From Acanthaster planci (taxonomy: Eukaryota; Echinodermata; Asteroidea; Valvatida; Acanthasteridae), in assembly GCF_001949145.1 (NCBI RefSeq), contig NW_019091564.1:339925-403924 (forward strand): 64,000 nt of DNA, given 5' to 3'. Below, piece by piece: positions 1-14,310 of the stretch. Position 1 is the first letter of the stretch; the number at the start of each line of letters is the position of its first letter. The notes below the pieces were generated by a model. The model was not told the origin of the DNA and did no database searches. It worked only from the letters and a program-made list of their open reading frames with translations. A program made the translations under genes and the position numbers.

Positions 1-356
1 TATACCAATTGTTGGACTATGCTTGATTTTGTCAGGTTTGGTAATGTTCAATGCAAGTCATCCTACACTGCATAGACCCATCCATACCATATCACTCAAA
101 CTCCAACGGACTCATTCTGTTGGAGTTTATCAGGTTTGGTACACTAACCTGCATGTACAAGTACATAGACAAGTACATGAACCTGTTGGATTTTGTGAGG
201 TTCAGTATGCTTTCTAGTGCAGGAGCCTAGGGGATTAGGGTTAAGCTTCAATCCTGAGCAAATGGTAAAAAAAAAGAAATTTTATTTAGCACTGCACCAA
301 ACATGCCAGTGAAATTTTGACCAGCTGACTGAAAACATCACATCCACAGTGCCAAC
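1..356. other. left-edge segment, no recognised exon
   Basis: This should be intron or downstream sequence of the CNNM gene. I found no continuation of the CNNM C-terminal domain here. It contains a degenerate repeated phrase (caggtttggtacactaac and similar) and acatgtac runs, nothing more. Confidence 0.4.
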
Positions 357-4563
<4,207 letters not shown>

Positions 4564-4842
4564 CTTGAGAAATGGATGTTCGTGTTCGCTTAACCGAACC
4601 AACCGCTGTCACCTGTACACCACCAAATAAATCTGAAAACCAGACATCATTGAGATAAATTAATCAATGAACAATTATTCTGTCTTAAATTTAACATATC
4701 GTGCCTGGTTTGATAGTTCTCTGGTGTTCTTTTCCCAGCTCAAAGTGAAAATTTCACTGCTGACGAGGCGTTCACAATTTGTGCGCTCATCCGGGTCGGG
4801 TACAATTTCATACTAACAATAGATGGCGCTCTTCTGGTAAGC

Positions 4843-5110
4843 CAGGGTTGCACTACACCAAATACGCGCCCATAGAAAAGAGTGCAAAATCGGACCGAAA
4901 TAGCGCCGCCTGTTGACTCTCGTGAAGAGGTTGGCCTCCGTTTTTTTTTACTGGAAATTCAAGATTATGGCCAGAAGATCACTTTTCGTTTCAATTTCAT
5001 GGGGGTTAGCCACGCATTTCAAGGAAGATATCCCCAAAACAGCAGTAAAACTGAGCGCTCATTTCTGAATGTAGCCGCCCGCCTCTATCCAAAATAGGCC
5101 CGCTAATTGC
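4843..5110. repeat. dispersed repeat family A, copy 1
   Basis: The stretch runs from a gcactacaccaaa motif, through gaccgaaatagcgccgcc and ttcaagattatggccagaag, to tgaatgtagccgcccgcctct. It is matched in the same order at 5443-5740. Sequence downstream, to about 5270 (ccccgtgggatgacaaaat then gagctcgcgcgc), is matched again near 18230-18270. Type unknown; no coding capacity. Confidence 0.75.
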
Positions 5111-5442
5111 AGCTTTTTGTGAAAGAAATACCCGAAATGGAAATATCAGTCCCAAATTCGGGATTTAAAAAAATATTTCTATGATACCTCCTGATTATGA
5201 CATGTCTAATTGTAAAAACCCCGTGGGATGACAAAATATTAATGAGCTCGCGCGCAGAAATACATCCATTTGGTGGAATGCACCCCCAGGGGAACAACAA
5301 AACTGGACAAATTCACCTGTCGGTATAGGAATTTACGGAGGAGGATTCCAGCCACGAAATTCTCTAGAATGAAGCTATTTTTCGATTGTAAAACAAAATC
5401 CTCTATTTACTTTTAATTTAATCTGGCCCATAGGGTTGCACT

Positions 5443-5740
5443 GCACCAAATTATGCGCCAATCAAAACGGTTCAAAATCGAACCGAAATAGTGCCGCCTG
5501 TTGACTCTTGGGAAGAGGTTGGCCTCCTGTTTTTTACTGGACATTCAAGATTATGGCCAGAAGTTCACTTCCCGTTTCAATTTTATCGGGATTAGCCACG
5601 CGATTTTCTCTTATCTTCTCATCTTCTCTCTCTTATTCGCCACTCGCCGAAGATACCCCCAAAAATAGAAGTAAAGTTATGTGCTCAGCTCTGAATGTAG
5701 CCGCCCGCCTCTACAGGCCCATAGGGTGACGTTGGGGATC
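5443..5740. repeat. dispersed repeat family A, copy 2
   Basis: Second copy of the repeat at 4843-5110, same strand and about 600 bp downstream. The shared blocks (gcactgcaccaaa, gaccgaaatag.gccgcctg, ttcaagattatggccagaag, tgaatgtagccgcccgcctct) are in the same order. This copy carries a short CT-rich insertion near 5610-5640. Confidence 0.75.
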
Positions 5741-5867
5741 ACTCATTATTAATGAAGCGCCTTGGGTCATAGGGGCATAGCACTGCAATGGTTTTCATCG
5801 TACTTCAGGAAAAGAACTCAGTCTGTGAAAATTTGTGATTCAATATCTTCTCCTGCAGCTTTGAAAT

Positions 5868-7165
5868 TTGGTCTACCCCAAGGATCAGTCCTCGGCCCAC
5901 TTTTGTTCAGCATATATTAAGCCCAGTTGCAAACATTGCCTGCCAACATGGTCTTTAAATTCACCTCAATGCGGATGACACACAGTTGTACGTTCCATTT
6001 GATCCATCAGTTCCAGTCAGTGGACTCTCCGCAAAGCATCAGTTGGAGGCCTGCATCGCAGATATTAGTATGTAGATGTTTTCTGACAAGTTGAAGCTGA
6101 GTCACAGCAAATCAGTGATTTATTGCCTCTAAATCCGCACAGCAGGCTCTTATCCGGAACCAAATTGTTACCACTGGTTCAGATTGCATCGCTGCTGCAT
6201 CCAGTGTTCGAAACCTTGGAGTAGTTTTTGATGAGAATTTCTCAATGGATGCCCGCATTCGGAAGAGCTGCCAGTCTGTTTATTTTAACATTCGTAATGT
6301 ATACAGCTACGGAAAACACTTGATGACACATCTGCATACAAGCTCGTTCATGATTTAGTTCTTTCTCGGCTGGATATTTTGTAATACTGATCAACATTAA
6401 ATCTTTAAAAAAAAATTCAATCAAGCTGGCAGCTCCAGCATGCTCTAAACGCAGCTGCCTGAGTCTTATCAAAGTCAAATAAATTTGACCACATCTCGCC
6501 AGTTCTGCAACATCTAAATTGGTTGTCTTTCCGGGAGCGGGTCGAATTCAAAATTCTCTTGTTAACTTAGAAAATTGTTCACCGATCGGGGCCGAGTTTT
6601 TAAGTGGCCTCATTACATGTACCCTATGCACCACAACGCAACTTACACTCACCACACAAGAATCTCCTTGAGATTCGGAGAACGCGGACTGCCTATTGGA
6701 AGTAAGGTTTTTCATCTGCTGCACCAGTGCTGTGGAACAACCTTCTAAATGATCTCAGAACACTGAACTCTCTTGAACCATTTAAATCTAACTTGAAAAC
6801 TCTTATGTTCGAGCGTTCTTATCTTGGTAGTTCACAAATCTGTGGCCCCACGCATGAATCTGATATGCCACACAGACATGAAACTGAAAAAAAGCTGGTT
6901 AAAAATTTTGCTTCTTGGAATTTTCTGTTTGGTCAGAATAATACCGCCCTCTATGTTTCAAAAAATAGGCCCCTCCCCAGCTGTTGAGATTTTTAGCAAA
7001 GAATGATATGATATTACCTTACACATTCATGCATGCATCTAACTCAAAAAGTTTGAAAATATGGCATATCCGGTTCATGCACTGGGCCACAGAAATGGCA
7101 TCAACCTGATTTCTAGCGCGTCGGATTAGATGGCGCTTTACAAAATGTTTGTTTATTATTATGAA
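5868..7165 (+). pseudogene. degenerate CR1/L2-like non-LTR retrotransposon (RT domain to 3' end)
   Basis: Reading frames broken by many stops and frameshifts still spell non-LTR reverse-transcriptase blocks. FGLPQGSVLGPLLFSIY lies near 5868-5918 and a degraded FHLNADDTQLY (normally YADDTQLY) near 5965-5990. The C-terminal segment around 6490-6830 resembles the conserved CR1/L2 tail (HISPVLQHLNWL, APVLWNNLLNDLR). The ALYKMF coding end near 7130-7155 is typical of the family. The upstream endonuclease part is absent, as in 5'-truncated copies. It cannot be active. Confidence 0.8.
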
Positions 7166-7750
7166 AAGGCATGTAGGACAAGGGACATGGCTTTCACGTT
7201 CACTTTTTCACTACCCTTGTACAGGCGTCTAAAGCTAATTAAAAAGCTTATTTTAAAAAAAAATAAAAAATTAATAAGCAACTTTTAAGAGTACAAAGGT
7301 TGGCTATACGAACTCCGAAAAGCTTTATTACATTGCGCATGCTCTGTTTCCTCAACTAAGGAGTAGAATTTATAGCAACTCACTGAGCTCAGGGACAAAC
7401 TTTATTGGCATTTTGACGTTATTTTTTGGAATTTTAGGGGCAATTTAAAGTTATGCTGCAAGAAACCATAAATCATAAATGGAATGATCACGTTCAAATG
7501 TATGAAATGCACATTGTTAAACAAAATTACATGTAATCTGAAAAATGAACACTTTCAATTGCAAACCCTTTCACATCATGAGGTTTGCTGTCCATACCCT
7601 CATCAAATCCACTCCCCCAATTTTAGCGTATGGGCATCCATGATTGTACAGTCTATTTGTAGTCCTGCGCACACGCTCCTCTGAAATGGTCCAGATATGG
7701 CTACCCGGGTACCTTCAAGTTCTGATACCAAGAGACACATATGCAGCGAG
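7166..7750. other. intergenic, nothing recognised
   Basis: AT-rich sequence between the CR1-like remnant and the long hairpin. I see no exon, RNA gene or repeat shared with the rest of the window. Confidence 0.5.
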
Positions 7751-8236
7751 GTATGAGACGGAGAGAACCCCCCCCCTGCTTTGTGTTGGTCATTGTCTCG
7801 CAGGAATCTGGGGAATTCCTTTCAGACATCTTGGGGGATGTGTTAAGTAACAATAGTCTGGAATATGTATAGGGATTGGGCATGTTGGGGGGGGTACCCC
7901 TCGGTCTCATTTCTTGCCGGGTATAAGGAGTTCTGAGAACCTGGAAATGCGAGGCACGCAAATGAGGAAAACGTGGGGGGGGGCTAGAAATCCAGTGAGG
8001 AGATTTGCTGGTGTATGCCAGGCACGAAATGGGACAGAGGGACCCCCTCCTACAAGGCCAATCCCTATACACACTCCAGCCTATTGTTACTTAACACACC
8101 CCCCTAGATGTCTGAAAAGAATTCCTGAGATACCAGTATAACAACGACCATGGAGGAAGGAACACATGTTCCTTTCTCCATGCAACGACCAACACAAAGG
8201 CGGGGGGGTCTCTCTGCCCCATAGATTGCGTCATAC
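7751..8236. mobile_element. long near-palindromic foldback element (~486 bp)
   Basis: The left arm (from gtatga at 7751, via tttgtgttggtcattg, tcagacatct, gtgttaagtaacaatag to tatagggattgg near 7878) is the inverse of the right arm (ccaatccctata near 8061, via ctattgttacttaacac, agatgtctgaaaa, ccaacacaaagg to tcatac at 8236). Inner blocks 7879-7925 and 8020-8060 also pair. The unpaired centre is about 95 bp. Open frames inside it are by-products of the palindrome. It resembles a non-autonomous foldback or MITE element. Confidence 0.75.
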
Positions 8237-8428
8237 GTGTGGGCGCGTCCCACTGATCTCTACACTGGACAGGCAGCTCAGCAGTAATTTCCTGTGTGTG
8301 AATTGAAGTGACCGCACGGTAGATATTCAATACTATTGGCCTCCAACTTCAGTCCATTCACTAAGTGCATTCACGCACGGCGCTAAAGCTGGTGACTTGG
8401 AAAATACCATTTTATTGAATCGCCTAAG

Positions 8429-8545
8429 ATGGCCGCGCAGTCGCTTCAATTCGCAGAGCAAAGCTGCCTATCCAGTGTTCAGTGGTGCGCCCACACCGCC
8501 ACCCTCTTCAACACCATGAACAGCGCCGCCAAGCGATTATGGTGA
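8429..8545 (+). CDS. possible first coding exon or 38-aa small ORF, function unknown
   Basis: The ATG has an ideal context (AAGATGGCC) and lies in a locally CpG-rich segment. It opens a 38-codon frame beginning MAAQSLQFAEQ and ending NSAAKRLW, with GC-rich, gene-like third positions unlike the surrounding AT-rich DNA. The frame stops at TGA 8543-8545. A GT at 8542 (TTATG then GTGATA) could be a splice donor, making this exon 1 of a plus-strand gene, but I found no matching downstream exon. I do not recognise the peptide. It could also be chance. Confidence 0.25.
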   Translation: MAAQSLQFAEQSCLSSVQWCAHTATLFNTMNSAAKRLW

Positions 8546-9624
8546 TAATGGAGTTGTACCTTTCCGATTTCCACGACTGGGTGAATCTAGGATTTGGTTT
8601 CCCCCATCTCACTCCTAACAAACTCGCGGACACAGAATCACACCGGAAATGGCTCGTTTAACTGAAACCATGATTAACCTACAGATGGTAGAGTAATCAA
8701 ACCTGTTTTTAAAAATAGAAGTTACTTTAGGGTACCAAAAATAGGACTCCCTTTCTAGCGACACCACACACTGAGCTCCCACTCAGGCATTTACATGTAA
8801 ATGAAATTTTTGAAAAGCATTTCTTTGTCAGCAAAACAAATAAACCTCAATGAAGCTTAAAATTGCCAAATGCTGCATTACTAAAAAAAAGGAAAGAATG
8901 AAATTAGGTGGTACCGAATTTATGTCCTTAGGTTTCCCGGGGGCTTGAACGTTTTAGGGTCATTGTCACCTTCCTGCAGTGAGCCTACACCTACCAAGCC
9001 AGGGAGCCACGTGCGTCAGAGGTGACCCTTGTTTCCTGTAGATTTGAAATGAGATCACAGAAGCTGTTCATCCGACAATAAGCCCCCCGTTGCCACACAC
9101 TAATTGCCACTGCAGTCAGTTTGATGTAAACAATTCGAAAAACCATCAGTGTTGCAGAAAAAAAACAGATTAATCAGCAGGGTGCGGGGTATGCAATTTT
9201 TATTATGTGATCGTGACAGTGTGATGAGGTTTTTGGATGGAGTTGAGAGTCAGCGGCGTGTAAAATTCTGCCTTTCACTGTTTTTATGTTACGGAAAAAC
9301 TGCTAGCTCAATGCTTTACGCGAGCTCTGGGCCTTACCCAAGCGACTCATGAGACCAAACGATTTAAGATCGCAGTGCTCGAGTCCATTTTATTTACAGT
9401 ACACTCTTAATTAACTGAGATTTCGCTAGACTATTTTGGTGGCGACAGCAGCTGTAACCTCGCTTAAAACAAAAACAAAATCACACACATTTATCGAAAG
9501 CTCAAAAATTATTCCTCAAAGAGCAACTACGGTAATCGATATTTCGAAATTTTTTAACACTGTAATTTTTTTTCTGGTCTGAAATACTGCGCAAGAATTC
9601 TCTCCCCCTTTAAATATTCGGCGT
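8546..9624. other. intergenic, nothing recognised
   Basis: No coding exon, RNA gene or repeat recognised. The short open frames (for example 9149-9352) have no family resemblance and AT-rich codon content. Confidence 0.45.
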
Positions 9625-9667
9625 AGCAGACTCGTGACTAATGGTTCTGGTGACGAAACTAAAAGGA

Positions 9668-10915
9668 ATAAGCCTTTTGCGAGTTAAATTTAAATAAAAT
9701 CTGGTACACTGAATTACCTGATTACACCATCGACGAAGGAAACAGAAGGAGTTACAGCCCTGGCACTTCAAGTTGTTCGATAAGCATCGCCGCCCAGTCA
9801 GACACACAATGGTAAACATTCCCCCCCAAAATGCCTGATTACCGCCTGCAGGTTAGCTGTACAAGTGGGGCGAGTAATATCTTAGCAATATTCGGTGTGT
9901 TTTGTTTGCAATGTTTTACTTTGATACACTGTCCATTATGCATGCAATGTTTGTAAGTTTATTTTGTCTCTCCACAACATCAGATTTCAAAGTCTTTGAA
10001 ATAAGAATTGGACAAGACTGGCCAACAACATGTTGACCACAACTGGACAGTTAAGTTCATAACAAACAAAACGCGCTATTTTACCACAAGGAGTGATCAT
10101 GGGATCTTATAAAATACCTTTTTGTATAAATGCCGTAATAAAATGGTTCAACTAAAACACAGTATCTTAAAAACAACTTGGCTATTTACTCCCAAAATAA
10201 TTCAAGAAGAAAGCGTTCGATAAGGGAAATGGCTGCACATGAATACACAGGGCACACCGTACGAGCAACTGCGCAGTATTACATTTGATGTTGTCTGATC
10301 ATACCAAGCGCCAACGATGATATGAATATTCAACGTCCAGTACTGCATTACACAACCTTTTAAGGGTGCAGACTACCAGCGAAAAATTGCGGCGATGATC
10401 ATAGGGGGCTCAAAGGGGGCTTAAGGTTGTGAAACAGCTGGTGCGTAGCAAGCAAGCGCTGCGCTCTAGGCCAATTTCAGCATAAGCATGAAATTTGCTT
10501 AAGTGCGAAAAAACCTTACTTGATAAATCAGGTAACCAGCCAAAACTCCATGTTATGTATATTATTTGTGGTCGTATTCAGCTGTTTTTTGGGTAGCATG
10601 ATTATCAGATAGACTTTGAGATGTTAACCTTTGTTTATGAAGCAAAGTTTTTCCCGCTTAAGCAAATTTGGTGGTTAACGAGCTCTATGAAATTGGCCCC
10701 TGGTTATGGACATACCGGGTTTGCCAGAAAGCGGTAAATGGTCAAATGTTACACCTCGGGCAGTTCAAGCTCCTTCTGTGTACTTCCTCCATGCGTATAC
10801 CAACAGTGTGTTCAGCATGGAGAATTCCAATCGTTATGTTCACGTGAATTAAAGAACTCGGTGTGCCAGATTTTATTCTAATTTAACTGGCAAAAAGCTT
10901 ATTCAAACCTCCTCT
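9668..10915. mobile_element. putative DNA-type element with inverted ends (dispersed repeat family B)
   Basis: The left end (about 9668-9715: aataagccttttgcgagtta ... aaaatctggtacactga) is the inverse of the right end (about 10848-10910: gtgccagattttatt ... aactggcaaaaagcttatt). The same end sequences recur in inverted orientation at 22745-22800 and 23030-23105. No transposase frame is visible, so the element looks non-autonomous. A separate MITE sits inside at 10465-10702. Confidence 0.5.
10465..10702. mobile_element. MITE-like element with ggccaatttca termini
   Basis: The left terminus (ctaggccaatttcagcataag, then aaatttgcttaagtgcgaaaaa) is the inverse of the right terminus (tttttcccgcttaagcaaattt, then agctctatgaaattggcccctg). 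About 238 bp, no coding capacity. Termini of the ggggccaatttcata type belong to a MITE class I recall from marine invertebrates. It is nested in a larger inverted-end element. Confidence 0.6.
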
Positions 10916-11779
10916 GTCACACAAGTGCTGCGCATACGGTGCCAACTGTATGAGTGCAGCGGCAAAACGTCCTTTAATACAGCAAATATCATCAGAGTTT
11001 TTATTACATGGGAGGAAGGAAACCTAATTGAAGCAAAGCTCAACAACTCCACCCGTGGAACGGTGATGAAGCTGAATGTGTTTCAGGGGTTTACTCTGAA
11101 CGATAATTCAAAGTACTGTAGTAGGAATTCGCATGCTTTTATTTCAGTTATATGCAAAATGCACAATTCACCTAATAGAAACCTCCTTGTACATAATCGT
11201 TGAATTCGTCTGAGATCGATTTTTCTCATGACAGATACGATAGACCGTTCTATCATAATCCATTTACATTCTTATGTCTATCCGGGTTTTAAAAGTACAA
11301 ACTAAGTCCATCATTGGTAACAACAGTTTGGCGTCAAGGGCAGTGACGTAAACGCTCCTTTCCTGGTATACACGCTCACTGTAGAAGAACGGAGCTAAAA
11401 CACTGCCTCTCTTTTGGCACGTAAAATGGCACTGAAAGACTTGGAGACAACCTGGATGAAGACTCTTTACCTTGTAAATTTACCTGCAAATACTCCTGAA
11501 AAATCATTCAATAATGTTAATTTTACGGTGTACTTCACCGAAACACTCGATGTTTCTTACGCGGTTAAAGAGGCAATGAACGGAATCTCTTCTTTCCCTC
11601 TATAACCTTTTCTTAAACAGGTGACAAAACCATCTTCCAAACTGACATGAACAAATGGAACAGTTTTCCCATTCGCGATCGAAAAAAAATTGTACAAAAA
11701 ATGGGCTTCAGCAAGATCCTTTTTCGTCGATTTCAGAAACGCCCCATGTAGGCCCTATATTTCATTACAAATGCTGCAT
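10916..11779. other. intergenic, nothing recognised
   Basis: Short open frames at 10925-11203 and 11414-11605 have no recognisable motifs, signal peptide or splice logic. I do not call them genes. Confidence 0.4.
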
Positions 11780-11950
11780 ATTTTTCTGCCTAAACGTAGC
11801 TCCATCCTTCGCCCGTCGCGTTGCAGGGACTTGCGTCGCGTGGTATGTCGTGTCGTGTGTCGCGTCGCCTATTACGTTGCCTGAAGCACAACGCGACACA
11901 CGGCACGACACACGACGTGACGCATCTTGTGCTGTCCCCCTTTGCTTCAT
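11780..11950 (-). mobile_element. fragment of CGACG-rich foldback MITE family
   Basis: The reverse complement matches the central part of the complete element at 41649-42174 (shared caggcgacgtaataggcgacgcga-like core followed by cgacac.acg and a gggacg-like block). The segment is internally self-complementary (cgtcgtgtcgtg against cacgacacacgacg). It ends in tgctgtccccctttgcttca, the inverse of the block at 12472-12492, so it forms an inverted pair with the next piece. Confidence 0.65.
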
Positions 11951-12464
11951 AGTGTTTATAGAGGATACATTAACCGTTTTCTTTTATTTTCACCCCCCGC
12001 TCTTGCAAAATACATGCCCTGAGCCACAGGCGTTGATTTATTCTTGTTTTTGTTTTATCCTTTCTTGAATCAGTTTTTGTCATATTTTATTTTCAAAAAG
12101 AGCAAATAGAAATTCTGCATACAGGAATCATCAAGCACTTATTAATGACTGGTGTATTGTATGTTAGAATGCATTTGCAAAGAATTATTAGGAGGATCGG
12201 AATTAAGGCAGGTAAAGCTCAAACATTGTTGTGGCTGACATTAATGTTATTTATTCCCTGGAGATAATGCCGATAGTTCGACAAATTTTCTAAGTACACT
12301 TGATTAAAAAAAAATCCTTCAACAACTCACTCTTAATGACGATACAAAGTTAGAAAGAATGCATGAAAAAGAACAAGAAGAGAATCAAGCCCTGCTACCT
12401 GGAGTATGTACCGTGTAAGCACGGGAAGGGTATGAAAGAAGACAGTAAAGGCGCAAACTACAAT

Positions 12465-12697
12465 TAACATGAAGCAAAGGGCGACAGCACACGACGCGTC
12501 GAGTCGTGCTTCAGGTGACGTAATACGCAACACGACGTAAGACAGCACGATGCTACACGTCGAGTGTGTACAAATGTATTGACAAAAGGCAATGGTGCGA
12601 CGCGACGGCACAATGCAAGGGAGCCATCGTACCGTCGCGTCTTGTAGTTGCGTTGCCTAGAGAGGGGCAGAAAAGTGTGTCGTAAGTGGTATCCCAA
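12465..12697 (+). mobile_element. CGACG-rich foldback MITE family, right half
   Basis: From gaagcaaagggcgaca through acacgtcgagtgtgtacaaatg and gtcgcgtcttgtagttgcg to a terminus gtgtgtcgtaagtggtatccc. This matches the right half and terminal inverted repeat of the complete copy at 41649-42174 and the copy at 22440-22592. Confidence 0.65.
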
Positions 12698-12843
12698 AGA
12701 GTACCTCTTGAACCAAAGACGCGTTTTTAAAAGCCTAGTCTTGTACCATGCAAAATAGTTTGAACAGTATACGCGCGCTTTTGATTACAAATCAGACACC
12801 AGCTCTAGCCTTGCACGCCCACTTTGCAACGATATGACGATTT

Positions 12844-12897
12844 AGCCAATCAGAGAAGAGTTAGTGATCGTGCCCGGTTCCTTTCGCCATAAATAAA
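12844..12897 (+). promoter_or_regulatory. likely core promoter of the GPCR gene (CCAAT box and TATA-like box)
   Basis: gccaatcag starts at 12845 and an ATAAATAAA sequence is at 12889-12897, about 40 bp apart. This leaves roughly 100 bases of 5' UTR before the GPCR start at 13028 if transcription begins about 30 bp after the TATA-like box. Spacing and order are those of a classical focused promoter. No experimental support is available. Confidence 0.5.
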
Positions 12898-13027
12898 GCG
12901 ATCTCGACGGACAGTATACATGCCTTCTGCAGTTTTTTCACAGCACAATTAGGCTTTGACGAGGAGAAGCAGCAGTATCAAAGGCATCTTGGCTCTGAAA
13001 GTAAGGGTTTAGTTCCAAATCTAAAAC

Positions 13028-14047
13028 ATGACTTCTGCCGACGACCAACAAGACTTTCTTACGGGTGATTGGTTTCGGACGATGACCACCGCGTTCAACG
13101 TGATCACCGTCTGCCTGACTTTGCTTGGCAATGGCACAGTCATCATCGTCATGCTGGCCAGACGTCCAGAATTCAGCTCATTTACCAATCGTCTGATCCT
13201 TCACCAGTCTACCATCGACGCAATTGCTGGCGTGGTCTTCTTTTTCCATCGATTAGTCAAGAGCCCAAATCTCAAAGTTTCGGAGGAAAATAATTTCCTC
13301 GACCATCTAGTCTGTCGTTGCTTTGACAAAGATACCCTGCTGTGGTGGGCGTACGTGGCGTCCACGTACAACCTCGTTTTCATCTCGCTGGAGCGATTCC
13401 TGGCGACCTGCCACCCGATCAAACACCGCAACATACTGAACGCGCGGAAGGTGAAGATAGCCATCGGTACCTCCTGGGCCCTCGGTTTTGCTTTTGCGTT
13501 GCCTACACTATTCCAGATGAAACCGTCCGGAGGCCGCTGTCAGCGTGTGGCCCTTGGGCGAGCCGTGCGAACTCTCTCGGGCTCATTTTCAGTTCTGAAC
13601 CATTACTTGGTGCCTGTGGGCGTCATGATCTTCGCATACGGCCGAATCTTCATCAAACTCAAGACGGGGCATGGTCATCACTCGCGGGCTAACGCTGAAC
13701 AGGACCGTCGAAGTCGGGCCAAGAAGAACGTACTCATGACTGTGTTGATGACCAGCGTCCTGTTCGTAGTCTGCTGGACACCATCCGCGTGTGGCTACAT
13801 CATTATAACCATATCCGATAGTACCGGCAGGGCTGCATCCCAGTCAGTGTACCTGGCAGTTACTATGCTGACCGCTTGTAACATGTTCGTAAACCCTATA
13901 ATGTTCTGCTTCATGTACAAACATTTCCAAGATCAGCTGAAAGATCTTGTGCTGAAGCGACTTCGGCGCAACCAAGTGCACAGCGAGCAGGGTCTTACTG
14001 GCACGGCTTTGTCTTCAAAACAAACGACTTCAACGGAAGCAGTGTAA
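13028..14047 (+). CDS. intronless rhodopsin-like (class A) G protein-coupled receptor, orphan
   Basis: 339-aa seven-transmembrane receptor in one uninterrupted exon; the ATG follows aaaac with A at -3. Approximate membrane segments: 21-44 (GNGTVIIV, the TM1 GN motif), 55-77 (with D64), 100-122, 142-163, 185-206, 236-258 (FVVCWTPS, the FxxCWxP switch) and 272-295 (NPIMF in place of NPxxY). The DRY motif is ERF (122-124), followed by LATCHPIKH. C96 or C98 probably bonds to C171 in loop 2. The C-tail is short and Ser/Thr-rich. An intact class A receptor is clear; the ligand is not. It probably belongs to one of the lineage-expanded orphan or peptide-like GPCR groups. CCAAT and TATA-like boxes lie upstream and a poly(A) signal follows at 14299. 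Confidence 0.93.
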   Translation: MTSADDQQDFLTGDWFRTMTTAFNVITVCLTLLGNGTVIIVMLARRPEFSSFTNRLILHQSTIDAIAGVVFFFHRLVKSPNLKVSEENNFLDHLVCRCFDKDTLLWWAYVASTYNLVFISLERFLATCHPIKHRNILNARKVKIAIGTSWALGFAFALPTLFQMKPSGGRCQRVALGRAVRTLSGSFSVLNHYLVPVGVMIFAYGRIFIKLKTGHGHHSRANAEQDRRSRAKKNVLMTVLMTSVLFVVCWTPSACGYIIITISDSTGRAASQSVYLAVTMLTACNMFVNPIMFCFMYKHFQDQLKDLVLKRLRRNQVHSEQGLTGTALSSKQTTSTEAV

Positions 14048-14298
14048 TCGTTCTTAAGTAAGCTAGTATAAATTATTTAAACTATGATTAATGTTTACAC
14101 AAGGATTTTTCGGCATTTATAGTTTTATTGTTACAAGCTATTTTAATCCAGACAACTGCTTCTTTTGTAAACCAAATAGTAGAGTCAGTGAATTAACGTG
14201 CACGTAACCGCGATCACATCCCTGCCTGCCAGACAAATGCTTTATGCACGCTTTTAGGTACTTCTTAAAACTGTTCCGTTCAAGTCCATCCCATATAC

Positions 14299-14304
14299 AA
14301 TAAA
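14299..14304 (+). terminator. poly(A) signal AATAAA for the GPCR gene
   Basis: AATAAA, overlapping a second AATAAA-like unit, lies about 250 bases after the GPCR stop codon. This is a plausible 3' UTR length. Confidence 0.5.
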
Positions 14305-14310
14305 ATAAAA

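Noticed and set aside
286-356. Continuation of CNNM exon 3 to a stop at 286
   Set aside because: A donor GT at 356-355 ends the exon in the correct phase; downstream residues do not resemble CNNM.
4564-4602. Upstream non-ATG (TTG) extension of the CNNM frame
   Set aside because: No ATG is in it; the ATG at 4563 has an excellent context.
7701-8072. 123-codon minus-strand frame
   Set aside because: By-product of the long hairpin; no family motifs, and the mirror arm gives a similar frame.
13342-13692. 116-codon alternative plus frame in the GPCR
   Set aside because: Shadow of the seven-transmembrane frame, which alone shows conserved motifs.
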